From: Sweltsa coloradensis | Taxonomy: Eukaryota > Arthropoda > Insecta > Plecoptera > Chloroperlidae | Length of the DNA stretch: 64,000 nucleotides | Direction of reading: 5' to 3' | Assembly (NCBI GenBank): GCA_024449915.1 | Contig: JAMZAV010001458.1 | Location: 84,672-148,671, forward strand | Shown here: positions 43,655 through 55,104 of the stretch, piece after piece | Numbering within the stretch: position 1 is the stretch's first letter | Layout: the number at the start of each line of letters is the position of its first letter | Notes under the pieces: generated by a model | What the model saw: the letters and a program-made list of their open reading frames with translations, nothing else | What the model was told of the DNA's origin: nothing | Databases searched by the model: none | Made by a program: the position numbers and the translations under genes

Positions 43655-46600
43655 GGGCCCCCCCCTTTCCCCCCCCCCCCCCCCCCTTTTTTTTTTTTTT
43701 TCCCCCCCCCCCCCGGGAACCATCCCCCGAGCCCCGCTGGCAACCCCATAACCGGAAAAAAAACACAAATTTTTCGGGTTGTTACCCCCCCATTGGGACG
43801 GGGAGGGGGTTGCTGGCCCCACCCCCAACCTGGAACGGAAGAAAACTATTTTTAGGTTTTTATGCCCCATATTGGAATTTAAAGCATGCGCCCCAGTAAG
43901 AACCCCAAAAAGATCGGAAGAACCAAATTTTTAGAAACCGGGGGCCCCACCCCCATCCCAGGAAAAAGACCCCCGGTTAAAAGGCCCCCCCTCCCTGGGG
44001 GGCCAATTTTTGCCTTTTTTCCCCCGGCCCCCCTTTAGGAGAGGAAAAAATGGCAAGCCCCGCTAGAGCCCCCCCCCCCAAAAAAAACAAAAACACAAAA
44101 TGATGTTTGGGGAAAGGGGAAGGAACCAAAGCCCTTTTCCCCTGGGCCCCCCCCAAAAACCCGGAACAGGAAAAAATAGAGACGGGGTTTTTCCCCCCTT
44201 GCCCCACCCAAAAAAAAGGGAAAGGAGAAAAAGAAGAAAAACAATATTTAAAAAAAAAAACCTGTTTTCCTTTTTTTGCCCCCCCCTTTAGGGCGAGGAG
44301 AGCGCCAGACCCCCAACCCCCACCCAAACAAGGAACAAAAAAAACAATATGTTTAAAATTTTTTCCCCACTTCCCCAAATTTAGGCGAGGAGAGCTCGCA
44401 GAGCCCCACAACCACCACCCAACAAATGGATACGGGCCCCTTTTGGGGGTTCCCCTTTCCCCTTTTCCACAGGAACCATCCAACCCCCAAAAAACCCCCC
44501 CAATAACCGGTCAAAACCAAAAATTTAACGGGGCTCCCCCCTTTCCCCAACCCCCGGGCAAACCACCAATGTCCCGGAGACCCCCACCCCCCCTAACCGG
44601 TGGGAAAAAACCAAAATTTTGCCCGGGGTTTTTCCCCATTTCCCATACTTCCAGGCAAAACCTGCGAGACCCCACTAGCCCCCCCCACTCCCTATTCAGG
44701 AAGAACCAATTGGGTTTTCGGGGGGTCCCCACCCCCCTTTTCCCCGGGAGAGACCAAAACCCCCCCGGCCCCCCCCCCCATAACCGGAAAGGGAAAACCA
44801 AAAATGCCTGTGCTCCCCCCCCATCCCGGGGAAAGGAGACCATGGGAAACCTGCCCCCCCCCCCAACCCGGAAAAAGGAAAACCAAAAGATGCCTGTTTT
44901 CCCCCCCCCTCCCGGGGGGAGACCCCCAAGTCCCGTCCCCCCCCCCATCCCGGGACAGGAGAAACCAAAAGTTTTACCTTTTTCCCCCCCCCATACTTAA
45001 CAGGGAAAAGGCGGGGCCCCCCCCACCCCCCCCCGGAAAAAAAAATTGGGATGCCGTGGCCCCACCCCCAACTTCAGGGACATTAGACCGGGTGCTCCCA
45101 CGCCCCCCCAAAGGGTAAGAAAAAACCAATTTTATGCCCCTTTTGTTCCCAGCCCCAATTTTGGGCGGGGGGGCCCCCCCCCCCCAAAAAAAATCAAATG
45201 GTCAGGAAAAACACAAATACCGGTGGGCCCCATTGCCCCCCCTTTTCAAAAGGTAACCCGCAGTGCCCCATGAGCCCCCCCAAAAACAAAGAAACAAAGA
45301 CCTTTTCCCCCCGCCCCAAATTCCCAATAGACGGTGCGCAAACCCCAGCTAACCCAAACCCCCCCAAAAAAGGAACAAAAGAACTTTTTTCCCCTTGCCC
45401 AAATTCCCAAAAAGCGACGAGTGCCAAGCCCCCCCAACAAACCCCAAACAAAAACAAAAAATTTTTTTGTTGCCCCCTTTTCCCCTTTCCCCGGCAGGCG
45501 GGCGCCCGGGCCCCGGCCCCCCCCCCCAAAAAAAAAGGGAAAAAAATTTTTCCTGGTTTTTTTCCAATTTTTAGGGGGAGACGCATGCGCAGATGCTCCC
45601 GCTAAGCCACCACCCACTCAAACCCGGATAAAAGGGAAAAAAAAATGTTTTCCCCGGGTTTTCTCCCACTTCCCCCTTTTTGGACGAGGTAGACGCCGGG
45701 GATCTCCCAGCTAAGCCACCACCCACATCAACCTGGATACAGGAAGAACACAATATGTTATGACCGGTGTTGTCTCCCCTTGCCCATATTAGGCGGGTAG
45801 ACGCATGCGCAGAGCTCCCAAACGGCCCCCCCCCAAAACCTGGATACAGGAAGAAACAAATTTTTCCGGGGGGGGCCCCCCCCTCCCCGGAGGAACGCAG
45901 GGTAAGCCAACCCCCCCCAACCAACAAAAAAAAAATTTTAGGGGGTTTTCCCCCCCCCATCTTCAGGCGAGGTGACGCTGCGCAGTGCTCAACTAAGCCC
46001 CACCCACACAACCTTTCGGAAAAAAAATATGTTATGCCGGGTTTTTCTCCCCCCCCTTTTTAGGACGAGGTAACGATGCCCCCCATAAAACCCCCAAACC
46101 CTAAAGGAAAAAAAAAAAATTTTAAACCCTTTTGTCCCCCCCCCCCACCCAGGAGAGGGAAAGCATGCCAGAGCCACAACCACACCCATACAAAAAAAAA
46201 AAATTTTTCCTTTTTTCTCCCACGCCCCCTTTCCAGGCAGAAAACCCCCAACCCCCTAAGGAACCCAATAACCGGTCAAAAAAATTTAGACCGGGGGGCC
46301 CCCCGCCCCATCTTCCAGGGAGGAGCCCCCAATCCCGTAAGCCCCCCCCCCTAATGGTCGGGCCAATTTTTCCGGGTTGCCCCTTTTCCCATACCCCCGG
46401 GGGGAACCATCCCCCCAAAAAGACCAAAATCCCCCGGTCAAAAAAAAACCCAAAGGGGGGTTTTTCCCCCTTTTCCCCAATTTAGGACAAACCACCCCAG
46501 ACCAAAACCCCCCCCCCCCTTTCAGGAAGAACCAAAAATTTTTTCCGGGGCCCCCCCCCCAAAAACTTCCCGGGGGGGTTTTTTTTTCCCCCCTGGCCCC

Positions 46601-49600
46601 AACTCAAGGACAGGAAAAAAATTGATGACCCGGGGGCCCCCCCCATCCCGGCAGGGAACCCCAAACCGGGCCCCCCCCCATCCCGGAAGGAAAACCAATT
46701 TTACGGGGCCCCACTTCCCCCTTTCCCGGAAAAAATCGGTGTCTAAACCCCCCCAAAACCCGGAAAAGGGGGAAAACCCGTTTTTCCGTTTTTTTCCCCC
46801 CCCTTCCCATTTCCGGGAAAAAGATGGCCGTGGGTTTCCCCCCAAAAAAACCCCCCCCCCCAAAAAGGAAACCAAAATTTTTCCCCTGGCCCCCCTTCCC
46901 CTTTTCCAGGGGGGAAAAAGATGCGTTTGTACCCCCCCCCCATCCCGGAAAAGGAAAAACCAAAAGGCCGGGGGGCCCCCCCCCATAAACCCCCCGGGGG
47001 AAAACCTGGAGGGGTTTTACCCCCCCCCCACTCCCGGAAAAGGAAGAACACAAATGTTATACCTTTTTTTTTTCCCCCCCTTCCCATTCCGGAGAAAAAA
47101 GGGGGGGGTTCTAAGGCCCCCCACTCAACGGAAAGGAAAAAAATAAAACCCTTTTTTCCCCCCCTATTAGGCCCGGGGGGACCCCTTTCTCAACAAAACC
47201 AAACACCGGAAAAAAAGGGCACAAAATTTTCCCTGGTCCCCCGCCCCCAATTGGCGGGGGGCCCCGCCAAACTCCAAAAGAGAACCCACCAATGTCAGAA
47301 AACACAAAATACCTGGTTTTTAGCCCCATTAGGGGTCCCTGGGGATCTTTAGAGAGAACCCACATCAACCCAAAAGGAAAACAAATTTTTTTCCTGTTTT
47401 TTTTCCCCCCCCCTTGGACGGGTCCATGCCAAACTCCCCGAAAAGCCCCACCCAATCAACCCGGGGCAAAACACAATGTTAGACCTGTTGCCCCCTTGCC
47501 CCAAATTCCAACAGGAATGCGCAAAGCCCCAAGCTAGAGCCACCACCCCAAAAAGGCAAAAAACCCAAAAAGGGAAAATTTTTTTCCCCTTTCCCACTTC
47601 CCTTTCAAGGGGGGATGCCCCAGCTAAGCACCACCCCAAACCGGAAAAAAGAAAAAAATTTTTACCGGTTGTTCCCCCCCCCAAATTCCCCCAGGAGAGA
47701 GGCCAATGCCCTTTAAAACCCCCAATCAACCTGGAAAAAAAAACAATATGTTATGACCGGTGTTTCTCCCCTTGCCCCTCCCCCAGGACGAGGTAGACGC
47801 ATGCGCGAGCTCCCCGCCAAAACCCCCCCCACCCTCGGAACAAAAAAAATTTTATGCCGGGTTTTTCCCCTTGCCCCATCTTCCGGGGAGGGAAACCCCC
47901 TGGGGCCCCCCCCCCCACCCCAACCCTAAAAGGAAACAAATTTTAGGGTGTTTCCCCCCCCAAAAGGGGAAAAGGGTGCCAACCCCCCCACCCCCCACCC
48001 CTTCAGGAAACCCAAAAATTTTTGCCGGTGTTGTCTCCATTCCCCTACTTCAAAGGTAACGCATGGGGGCAGCCAACCCCCACAACCAAAGGAAAAAAAA
48101 AGAAACCTTTTTCCCCCCCGCCCCCCCCGCATTTCCCCAAACCCCGCAGACCCCACCCCACAAAACGGAACAAAGAACCTTTTTTCCTTGCCCCATTCCC
48201 CCTTTCCGCAGGGAACCATGCCAGAGCCCCACTGACCCCCAACCCATAAATAAGGAAAAAAAAAACCGGGGGTTTTTTTCCCCCTCCCCCCCTTTTTAGG
48301 CAGAGAAACCCCCAAACCCGGTAAGAACCCAATAATGGGCGGGGAAAACCAAAATTTTTTTTGGGGGGGGTCCTCCCCCCCCCCAAATTCGGACAGGAAG
48401 ACCAGAAATGGCCCCACCCCTACCTAAAGGGAAAAAAACCATTGATGCCTGGCCCCACCCCCCTCCCGGCAGGAAAAAAATGTCCCTTTCCCCCCCCCAA
48501 CCTATACGAAAAAAATGCGGTGCTCCCCGCCCCAACCCCAAAAAAAGGGGAAAAGGGGCCCTGGCCCCCCCCATCCCGGAAAGGAAGAACCAATTTTAAG
48601 CGGGGCCCCACCCCCAACTTAACGGAAAACCCGGCGTGTCCCCCACCCCCCCCATAACCCCAACGGAAAAACACAATTTTCCCGGGTTTCCCCACTTCCC
48701 CTTTCCCGGAGAAAGATGCCGTTTTTCCCACTGGGCCCCCCAACCCGGAACGGAAGAAACCAAATGTTTTTAACGGCCCCCTCCCCAACCCAACAAAGGC
48801 CGGGTGCTACTGGCCCCCCCAAAATTAAAACCGGGCCAATAGAACCTTTTTTCCCCGCCCCAATTGGGGTTGCCATGGGGGAAACTCCCGGGAAAAACCA
48901 AACCCCCCCAAAAACCCGGTAAGGAAAAACACAATTTTTTAGAGGTTTTCTCCCCTTGCCCCACTTCAGGGCAGGTAGACGCATGCGCAGAGCCCCCTAA
49001 GCCACCACCCAAAACCGGAAAGGAAGAACCAATTGTTTTGACGGTGTTGTCTCCCCCTTGCCCCATACCAGGAAGGACGCATGCGCGACCCAGTGAGCCC
49101 CACCCACATCAACCGGATACAGGAAGAACACAAATTTTAACCGGTGTGTTTCCCCCTTTCCCCCTACTTCCCGGACGAGGTAAAGCATGCGCAGATGCCC
49201 CAGCTGAGCCACCACCCACATAAATTGGGGGAAAAAAGAAAAATTTTTCCCCCTTCCCCCGGGCAAAAGGGGGGGGGGGGGAAAAAAAAAGGCCCGGCCC
49301 CCTTTCCCCCAACCCCCCCAAAAGGAACGGAAACCAAATGTTTAAAGGGGCCCCCACTTCCCCATTCAGGAAAAGATGCCGGTCTCCCACTGGGCCCCAC
49401 CCACATCAACCTGGATAAGGAAAAAAAATTTTTAAAGGTTTTTCCCCCCCCCCTTTTGACGGGTGCCATGCCAATCCCCATAGCCACCCCCCCAAAACCC
49501 GGAAAAAACACAAAATTTTTGGTTTGGGCCCCCTTGTATCCGGGGTCCAGCCAGTCTCAAAGGGCCCCCCCAATCCCGGTAAGGAAAACCCCAAATTTTA

Positions 49601-49750
49601 GAAAACCTGTTTTTCCCCCCCGCCCCACTTCCCAAAGAAAGGGAGACGCGGCAGATGCTCCCACTAGGCCCCACCCACCAAAATGGTACAGGAAGAACTA
49701 TTTTTCTTTTCCCCCCACTTGCCCCTATTTTCCCAAAAAATTTGGAACCA
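42685..49750 (-). repeat. ~116-bp tandem array of the intron 1 3' splice site plus start of exon 2
   Basis: The first unit is exact: ACCGGTGTTG at 42685 recurs at 42801, 116 bp later. On the minus strand each unit carries TTGTGTTCTTCCTGTATCCA and the AG acceptor, then the bases for LMWVVALAGSICACVYLVLE and WGKWETTPV. Recognisable later landmarks (ACGCATGCGC) occur at 45581, 45801, 47797, 48979, 49077 and 49184, spaced by about 98-116 bp or multiples. About 60 units would fit. Since 116 is not a multiple of three, units cannot be read as one long protein. Individual bases from 42880 on are unreliable. Confidence 0.85.
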
Positions 49751-50700
49751 AATTTTTAAAAAAAAAACGGTCCCAAACCCCAAATTGGGGAAATGGCCTG
49801 GGTTTCCCCCCCCCCAACCCCGGAGAGGAAAAACAATATTCCCGGGGCCCCCCCCTTAACGGAAAGGGAATTTTCCCAGGGCCCCATTTAAAAAACCCCC
49901 TTTTCTTTCCCCAAAATTAAAAAACCGGGGGCCCCCCCCGGGGGGGGGGTTTGGGGGCAATAATTAGGGGCCCCCTTTTTCCCCCCCCCATTTCCCCTTT
50001 TCAACCCAAAAATTTTGGAAAAAAAAATTTTAAATTTTGTTTTTTGATTTTGGGGGCCCCAAAGGCCCGTTCCCCTTTTCCAAACCCAAAAAAACCCAAA
50101 AAAATTTTTTTTTAAAAAATTTAATTCCCCAAAGAAAATTTTACCGGGGAAATTTGGGGGGGGAAAAAAAAAAATTAAAGCCGGGGAAGTATTTCCCCCC
50201 CCCCCAAACCCCCCCCCTTTTTTAATTTTGAAAAAAAAAAAAATTTTTTTTCATTTTTTAAAAAATTTTTTTTGTTTTGCCCCCCAAAAAATTTTTCTTT
50301 TTAAAAAAAAAATTTAAAAACCCCAAAAAATTTCCGAAATTCAAATAATTAAAACAAGCATTTAAAAAAAATAAAAAAAATTTTTTTACAAAAAGGGTTT
50401 TTCCCCCCAAAAAAAAAACCCCTTTTTTTAAAACTTTGGGGAAATTTAAAAAATTTTCCATTTATTTTTCTCCAATTTCCAAAAAAGGTTAAAGGAATTT
50501 TCCCCTTTATTTAAAAAAAAATTTGGGGGAAAAAAACTCCCCCCAAAAAAAAAAATATTTTTTTTAATTTTTAAAAAGACCAACACCTTTTTTTTTAAAA
50601 AACCACCCAACAAAACCCAAAAAAAAAATAAAAAAAAAAATTTGGCCCTTTTTAAAAAAAAAAAATTTAAAGATTTTTTTTAAAAAAAAAATTTTTAGGT
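42880..50700. other. Low-quality consensus, homopolymer-inflated
   Basis: Runs of C, G, A and T of 5-30 bases are packed at a density unlike anything else in the window. Fragments of the 116-bp unit appear with the same words shortened or stretched. From about 49750 the sequence turns into runs of A and T with no unit visible. The region returns abruptly to normal at about 50700. All open frames here, mostly Pro/Gly/Lys-rich, should be ignored. Confidence 0.88.
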
Positions 50701-50769
50701 GGTCCTGCGACCTTGGCCAGGGCTCCTCTCCTTCATCTTTCAGACGTTCAATCCTGGTTGAAGTTCTAA

Positions 50770-50960
50770 AATATATGCGAGAATTCTTCGATACATCTTA
50801 GAACTATGAAACATGGACCTCACTTAGATGTACCTCAGACTCGTGCACTTTTGCTTTCAAAACCAAAACCAAAACCATTTAAACCATTTAAATTCAAAAC
50901 CATTAATAAATATCTAACATGAGGGCTCCAGGCGCGAAATTTGGCATGGGGGTGGATGGA
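50770..50960 (+). repeat. Repeat family J, partial copy
   Basis: GAACTATGAAACATGGACCTC, ACTTAGATGTACCTCAGACT and TAAATATCTAACAT match the second half of the family, in the same order as 1915-2110. Confidence 0.7.
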
Positions 50961-50984
50961 AATATCAGAATTAATAATCAGCCG

Positions 50985-51300
50985 AGAGGCAAGCGATATT
51001 CCACCCCCAATTCCCCCTAAATCATCCCCTAAAATTGGAATAATCAATAGCTATAAAAAATAGAATTTTATTCAAATTAGTTATTAAAATTATGTTTTAA
51101 TGTGTTTTAACCCAATCGGCTTTTTCTCATTTCCTAAACCAAATTTTTTAACCCCCATCCCTAATAGTTTATATTTTACCTTGATTTCGAGGATTCACAA
51201 TGAAGGCACCTAATGAGTTATCAGCATGAAATTAGACATGATGGTACATAATAATATAAAAAATTATCCGCCGGGAGGCAAGCGATATTTCACCCCCAAC
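50985..51300 (-). repeat. Single reversed unit of the ~296-bp satellite
   Basis: GAGGCAAGCGATATTCCACC, TTTAACCCAATCGGC and GGCACCTAATGAGTTATCAGC are reverse complements of landmarks in 29818-31090. One unit is present, ending again at GGCAAGCGATATTTCACC, immediately followed by a family G element. Confidence 0.85.
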
Positions 51301-51770
51301 ACGGTAGCCAAGCTCTCCTTCAAAAGTCTTTGGCTGTGAATATTGTGAGATATAGAATTTGAGCCAATCTTTTCATTCTTCCTCCCTAGTTTCGCATTGA
51401 AAAGAAGTATGATCATTTTGCCTGTTGACGAGCGCCAAGCCAACCATTTTCGTGGTAAAAAAAGTAAAAATGTTAAACTCAGAATCATAAAAAAATAACT
51501 TGGCCATTGACTTTTTAAATTTCTCATAATGAACCCAATTCAATGGCCAAGTAATTTTTTATGATTTTGAGTTTAACACTTTTACTTTTTTACCACGAAA
51601 ATGGTTTGGCTTGGCGCTCGTCAACAGGCAAATGATCTTACTTCTTTTCAATGCGAAACTAGGGAGGAAGAATGAAAAGATTGGCTCAAATTCTATATCT
51701 CACAACATTCACAGCCAAAGACTGTTGAAAGAGAGCTTGGCTGCCGTTTATTACAATTTTTTTGTATTTG
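51300..51770. repeat. Fold-back element family G, copy 3
   Basis: CGGTAGCCAAGCTCTCCTTC ... CGTGGTAAAAAAAGTAAAAA is mirrored by TTTTACTTTTTTACCACG ... GAGAGCTTGGCTGCCG. It carries the same inner ACCATTTTCGTGG pair as copy 2. Confidence 0.85.
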
Positions 51771-51983
51771 GGGGGTAGTAAGCTTACCTACAAGATTCTC
51801 TTGTCTTTCCCAAGCAAAATGTGTTACCTTTCCACAGTTGATTCATGACCTTAACAATCCTTTTAATTACAGCACACACTGAACAAAAGATAAGGTATAG
51901 GCATTGCGATAAAATGAATAAAAACATGAGCTAAGCAAAATTATTACTTTGAAACCATTATGTAACTTATATTCCTATTTTAC

Positions 51984-52069
51984 CTCCGACCAAGTAATAT
52001 GCTCTTTGGCTTCACTCTTGTCATCGTGGCCCCATTCAGATGAATGCTCGGCTTTCCTCTCGGGAAAAT
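51984..52069 (-). CDS. DEG/ENaC channel, N-terminal cytoplasmic exon
   Basis: Acceptor TCCTGTGTCTTGCAG, donor GTAAAA. The frame IFPRGKPSIHLNGATMTRVK, PKSILLGR plus two bases of Arg fits the family's cytoplasmic segment just before TM1, where S-(I/L)-H-G and a basic R-R-x-x-W lead into the helix. The join gives GRRLMWVVALAG. A second frame of this exon is also open, so the choice rests on phase and on the SIH motif. The exon with the initiator Met was not found; it should be further right. Confidence 0.75.
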
Positions 52070-52384
52070 CTGCAAGACACAGGATGCTGATTAACGTTTA
52101 TAATAATATGGCTCAGTCTCGACTTAATATTAATGTTGTAACCACCTCTCGAGTTTTGGGCGAGGCTGTCATTAAGTTGTCCCCGTCCACTTAAATAATA
52201 AATAAGTTTTTTGTGAGAGTGGTGCAAAAATAATGTATGGTGTATTGTGGAGACACTTTGGCCCGTGCTGTGCGCGTTATTCTGTATTGTGGAGCCACTT
52301 TGGCCCGTGCTGTGCGCGTTATCCAGCTCACGTCAGTCGGTCTTTGGTCAACACCTAACCCATTTACTATTTTACAACGCTTAT

Positions 52385-52446
52385 TAAACGAGGGAGCGGA
52401 GCGACTGAGTGTCTCCATTCAACTTAAACGGCTCTCACTCTGTGAT

Positions 52447-52491
<45 letters not shown>

Positions 52492-52905
52492 ACGTCGAAA
52501 ATTAGCCGAACCGCTGAACAGATTGCGCTGAAATTTTAAACAGACATCCGGTACGAGTTTACTGAGAACTGTTAACAAATTCAGCTAGATCCATTGCGAT
52601 TTAAGCCTACAATAAATAAAAATGTGATTTATAATATCGATAGCATTTGTTTAGTAGCAGGTAGCCGGACGAGTTTTACCTGGCTGGCATGGCTCAGTGG
52701 TAATCATTTAGCCTAAAAACGGAGGGTCGGGGTTCGATCCCCGTAAGTTCAAACTTTTTTTATATTTTTACACCCACATATTATTTTTGAGGGGTGTTAA
52801 ATGGGAAATAAAAATTAGGTGATTTTGTTTTATCTTGGAAATTTGTTAATGTGTCACGCTTATACGTTTTGAACACGATTCGCATTTTGAATGTTCAATT
52901 CATAA
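52385..52905 (+). repeat. Repeat family E, copy 1, with tRNA-like block
   Basis: ACGAGGGAGCGGAGCGACTG, a (TCTG)n tract at 52446-52492, GAACAGATTGCGCTGAAATT, CATCCGGTACGAGTTTACTG, then a tRNA-like segment at 52685-52752 (GGCATGGCTCAGTGGTAATC, GGTTCGATCCCCG) and a tail with CACCCACATATTATTTTTGA. It is followed at once by a MITE family S copy. The same order is repeated at 53085-53575. Confidence 0.82.
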
Positions 52906-52907
52906 CT

Positions 52908-53085
52908 AGGGAAACGCCAAAGTCGTTGTTAAACGAGTGAGTGAGCCGTGTGTTGAGTACCCGGTATCATTCCCCATACTGGGCTAGATCCAGCCTTAGG
53001 TATAGGGGAGGAAAGGGGATGTTACTGGGTACTCAACACTTGGCTCACTCACTCGTTTAACAACGACTTTGGCGTTTCCCTAGTT
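52908..53085. mobile_element. Fold-back MITE family S, copy 2
   Basis: CTAGGGAAACGCCAAAGTCG ... AAACGAGTGAGTGAGCC at the left is mirrored exactly at the right by GGCTCACTCACTCGTTTAAC ... CGTTTCCCTAG. The centre contains TACCCGGTATCATTCCCCAT and TATAGGGGAGGAAAGGGGAT. Confidence 0.9.
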
Positions 53086-53575
53086 TAAACGAGGGAGCGG
53101 AGCGACCGAGTGTCTCCATTCAACTCAAACGGCTTTTGTTCCATGATTCTGTGTGTCTGTCTGTCTGTACGTCGAAAGTCAGCCGAACCGCTGAACAGAT
53201 TGCGCTGAAATTTTAAACAGACATCCGGTACGAGTTTACTGAGAACTGTTATTTAAATCAGCGATTTAATCCTACAATAAATAAAAATGTGATTTTTAAA
53301 ATATCGATTGCATTTGTTTAGTAGCAGGTAGTGGGCCAGGTTCTATGTGGCTGGCGTGGCCGACTGGTAAGCATTTAGCCTACCGTACGGAGGGTTGTGG
53401 TTCGATGCCCGTTAGTTATAACTTTTTTTTAAATTTTTACACCCACATATTATTTTTGAGGGGTGTTAAATGGGAAATAAAAATTAGGTGATTTTGTTTT
53501 ATCTTGGAAAGTTGTTAATGTTTCACGCTAATACGTTTTGAAAACGATTCGCATTTTGAATGTTTAATTTAAATA
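53086..53575 (+). repeat. Repeat family E, copy 2
   Basis: Same block order as 52385-52905, with the TCTG tract shortened to about four units and the tRNA-like block at 53345-53415 (GGCGTGGCCGACTGGTAAGC). Similarity to copy 1 is high along the whole length. Confidence 0.82.
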
Positions 53576-53735
53576 ACTAGGGAAACGCCAAAGTCGTTAA
53601 ACGAGTGAGTGAGCCAAGTGTTGAGTACCCGGGAACATCCCATTTCCTCCCATAAACCCAAGGCTGGATCAAGCCCAGTATGGGGAATGATACCGGGTAC
53701 TATACACATCGCTGCTCTATCAACGACATTAGGCG
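53576..53735. mobile_element. MITE family S, copy 3, right arm decayed
   Basis: CTAGGGAAACGCCAAAGTCG, ACGAGTGAGTGAGCC and GGGAATGATACCGGGTACT are intact. The right arm is reduced to CTCTATCAACGACATTAGGC. Confidence 0.75.
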
Positions 53736-53943
53736 CTTTGCAATTCGAGATACAAAAACACTGGTGTCAACATTATGAAAGGGTGAAACCTGATAGATTT
53801 AAAGAAGTGATCTGTTACAGTGTGAATATGTTATCAGAAGAAAAATATAAACATTGTGTTAATAGAGCACTTACATCACAATCTAAGTCCTGTGGCTACT
53901 ATAATTTAAGGAACTTTAATGTTTCATCTGAAATATTTTAAAA
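53736..53943 (+). CDS. Unidentified protein-coding fragment, C-terminal
   Basis: Directly after the MITE end an open stretch reads FEIQKHWCQHYERVKPDRFK, then EVICYSVNMLSEEKYKHCVN and RALTSQSKSCGYYNLRNFN to a stop. AATAAA-type signals lie about 60 bp downstream (54004). The composition (Cys, Trp, Tyr, charged pairs) looks like a real protein. I cannot name the family. It could be the last exon of a plus-strand gene, a processed copy, or part of a transposon. The MITE cuts off whatever lay upstream. Confidence 0.4.
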
Positions 53944-54308
53944 TAGAAGGAAATGAGAGTATTCTATTCTTCCACCACTTTATAATGTAATTAAATGATA
54001 TTATGAATAAATAAAAATTAATTCGTATACAGAGTATAAACTTCACCTCATTCTAAAAATAGTTTTTCTTAACTGGAAACCAATCGTTGCGTAAAAAATC
54101 TTGAATTTTTGAACAAAATAGAATAACGATGAATGATAACAACGTAGTTTTTAAACTTGTATTTTCGTGGCAATCAGCATGGTGACCGAAACGCAACTCT
54201 AAAATATGTTACATCTATCCACTCACCTTAGTTGATAATATTTTCTTCATTATATTATTATTGTTAGCTTCATCAATTTCCGTCAAAAACTGAAACAGAA
54301 CTTACTGC
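53944..54308. other. Unassigned AT-rich sequence
   Basis: 3' flank of the preceding open stretch; no other feature. Confidence 0.4.
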
Positions 54309-54310
54309 AA

Positions 54311-54467
54311 GGCCCGGTATTTCAATGTCCAGTTAAAGTGGCAAGTAAATTTAACTGACACATAACTTGTTTTCACTATGGCAACCACCAATCAGAAGCC
54401 TTGTAAATATTTTACTGAGAGGACTAACTGGCAGATAAATTTTAACTAGACATTGAAATTCTGGACC
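54311..54467. mobile_element. Short MITE family L, copy 2
   Basis: Same as 11264-11419 apart from one extra T in a TTTT run near the middle. Ends GGCCCGGTATTTCAATGTC / GACATTGAAATTCTGGACC. Confidence 0.87.
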
Positions 54468-54474
54468 TAAGGCG

Positions 54475-55100
54475 TTCATTCTTTAATTCACGCACAACAA
54501 AAACAAATAAATTAACAGATACATATTTTCCGACAGTAGAGAACGCAATGCCATCATTCAGAAAGCACGTTTAAATAAGATCTTTTCATAAACAACTTCT
54601 TTTGAGCACCATTCAAAGAGATTTACTGGTACGTTTGTCAAAAGATTACCGACACAAGAGCAAGGATAAAACGCCCTGGATGTTTTTACTGTGTTCCACT
54701 CTGTTTTTAAATACTGTGTCATGTTATCTATCTCGGCCCGGGATCTGAGGGAGGGCGCGTGGCTGCGCTCTATGCATCACATGTGTCCGTCTGATTGAAG
54801 TGCGTGACTTTATATTATTTTGATACAATCTCGGTGTCTAGTATCATATCATGGAGTTCTTTATGGAAACTTTATCTTAACGTCTCGAAGTGTCAAGTGA
54901 TAACCCACACAAATTAAATTTTATTTTTATTTAAATTTAAATTTCTTTTTCAGTCGTTTACAGAACATACTATAAGCTATTTAAAAAATACATTCATTTT
55001 ATTGTGATATAAAAATATTACATGGTACATACACATCATTATCCATCGTCATTTTATAGTAAAAATTTTTACTAATGTAAGCTTTGCTGTAGAGAAAACA
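54475..55100. other. Unassigned sequence
   Basis: No exon or repeat recognised; AT-rich after 54900. Confidence 0.4.
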
Positions 55101-55104
55101 CTGT

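Larger units (their letters stand above)
17012..52069 (-). other. Gene span: pickpocket-type DEG/ENaC sodium channel (ten exons found)
   Basis: Exons in transcript order are 51984-52069, 42544-42774, 38488-38611, 35483-35640, 34811-35030, 26810-27083, 23417-23479, 19267-19507, 18342-18433 and 17012-17133. Their lengths sum to 1611 bases: 536 codons and a stop. Every junction joins in frame, and introns show GT/AG borders except after exon 3. The fold is two membrane helices around a large Cys-rich extracellular loop; three subunits form an amiloride-sensitive Na+ channel in the plasma membrane. Insect members act in mechano-, osmo- or chemosensation. The start codon exon is missing, presumably to the right of 52069. 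A subfamily cannot be assigned by eye, so no symbol is given. Confidence 0.88.

Noticed and set aside
42880..50700. Many long open frames on both strands, Pro/Gly/Lys/Phe-rich, up to about 300 codons
   Set aside because: They arise from runs of single bases in corrupted consensus. Opposite strands give complementary composition and no frame has a domain or splice context.
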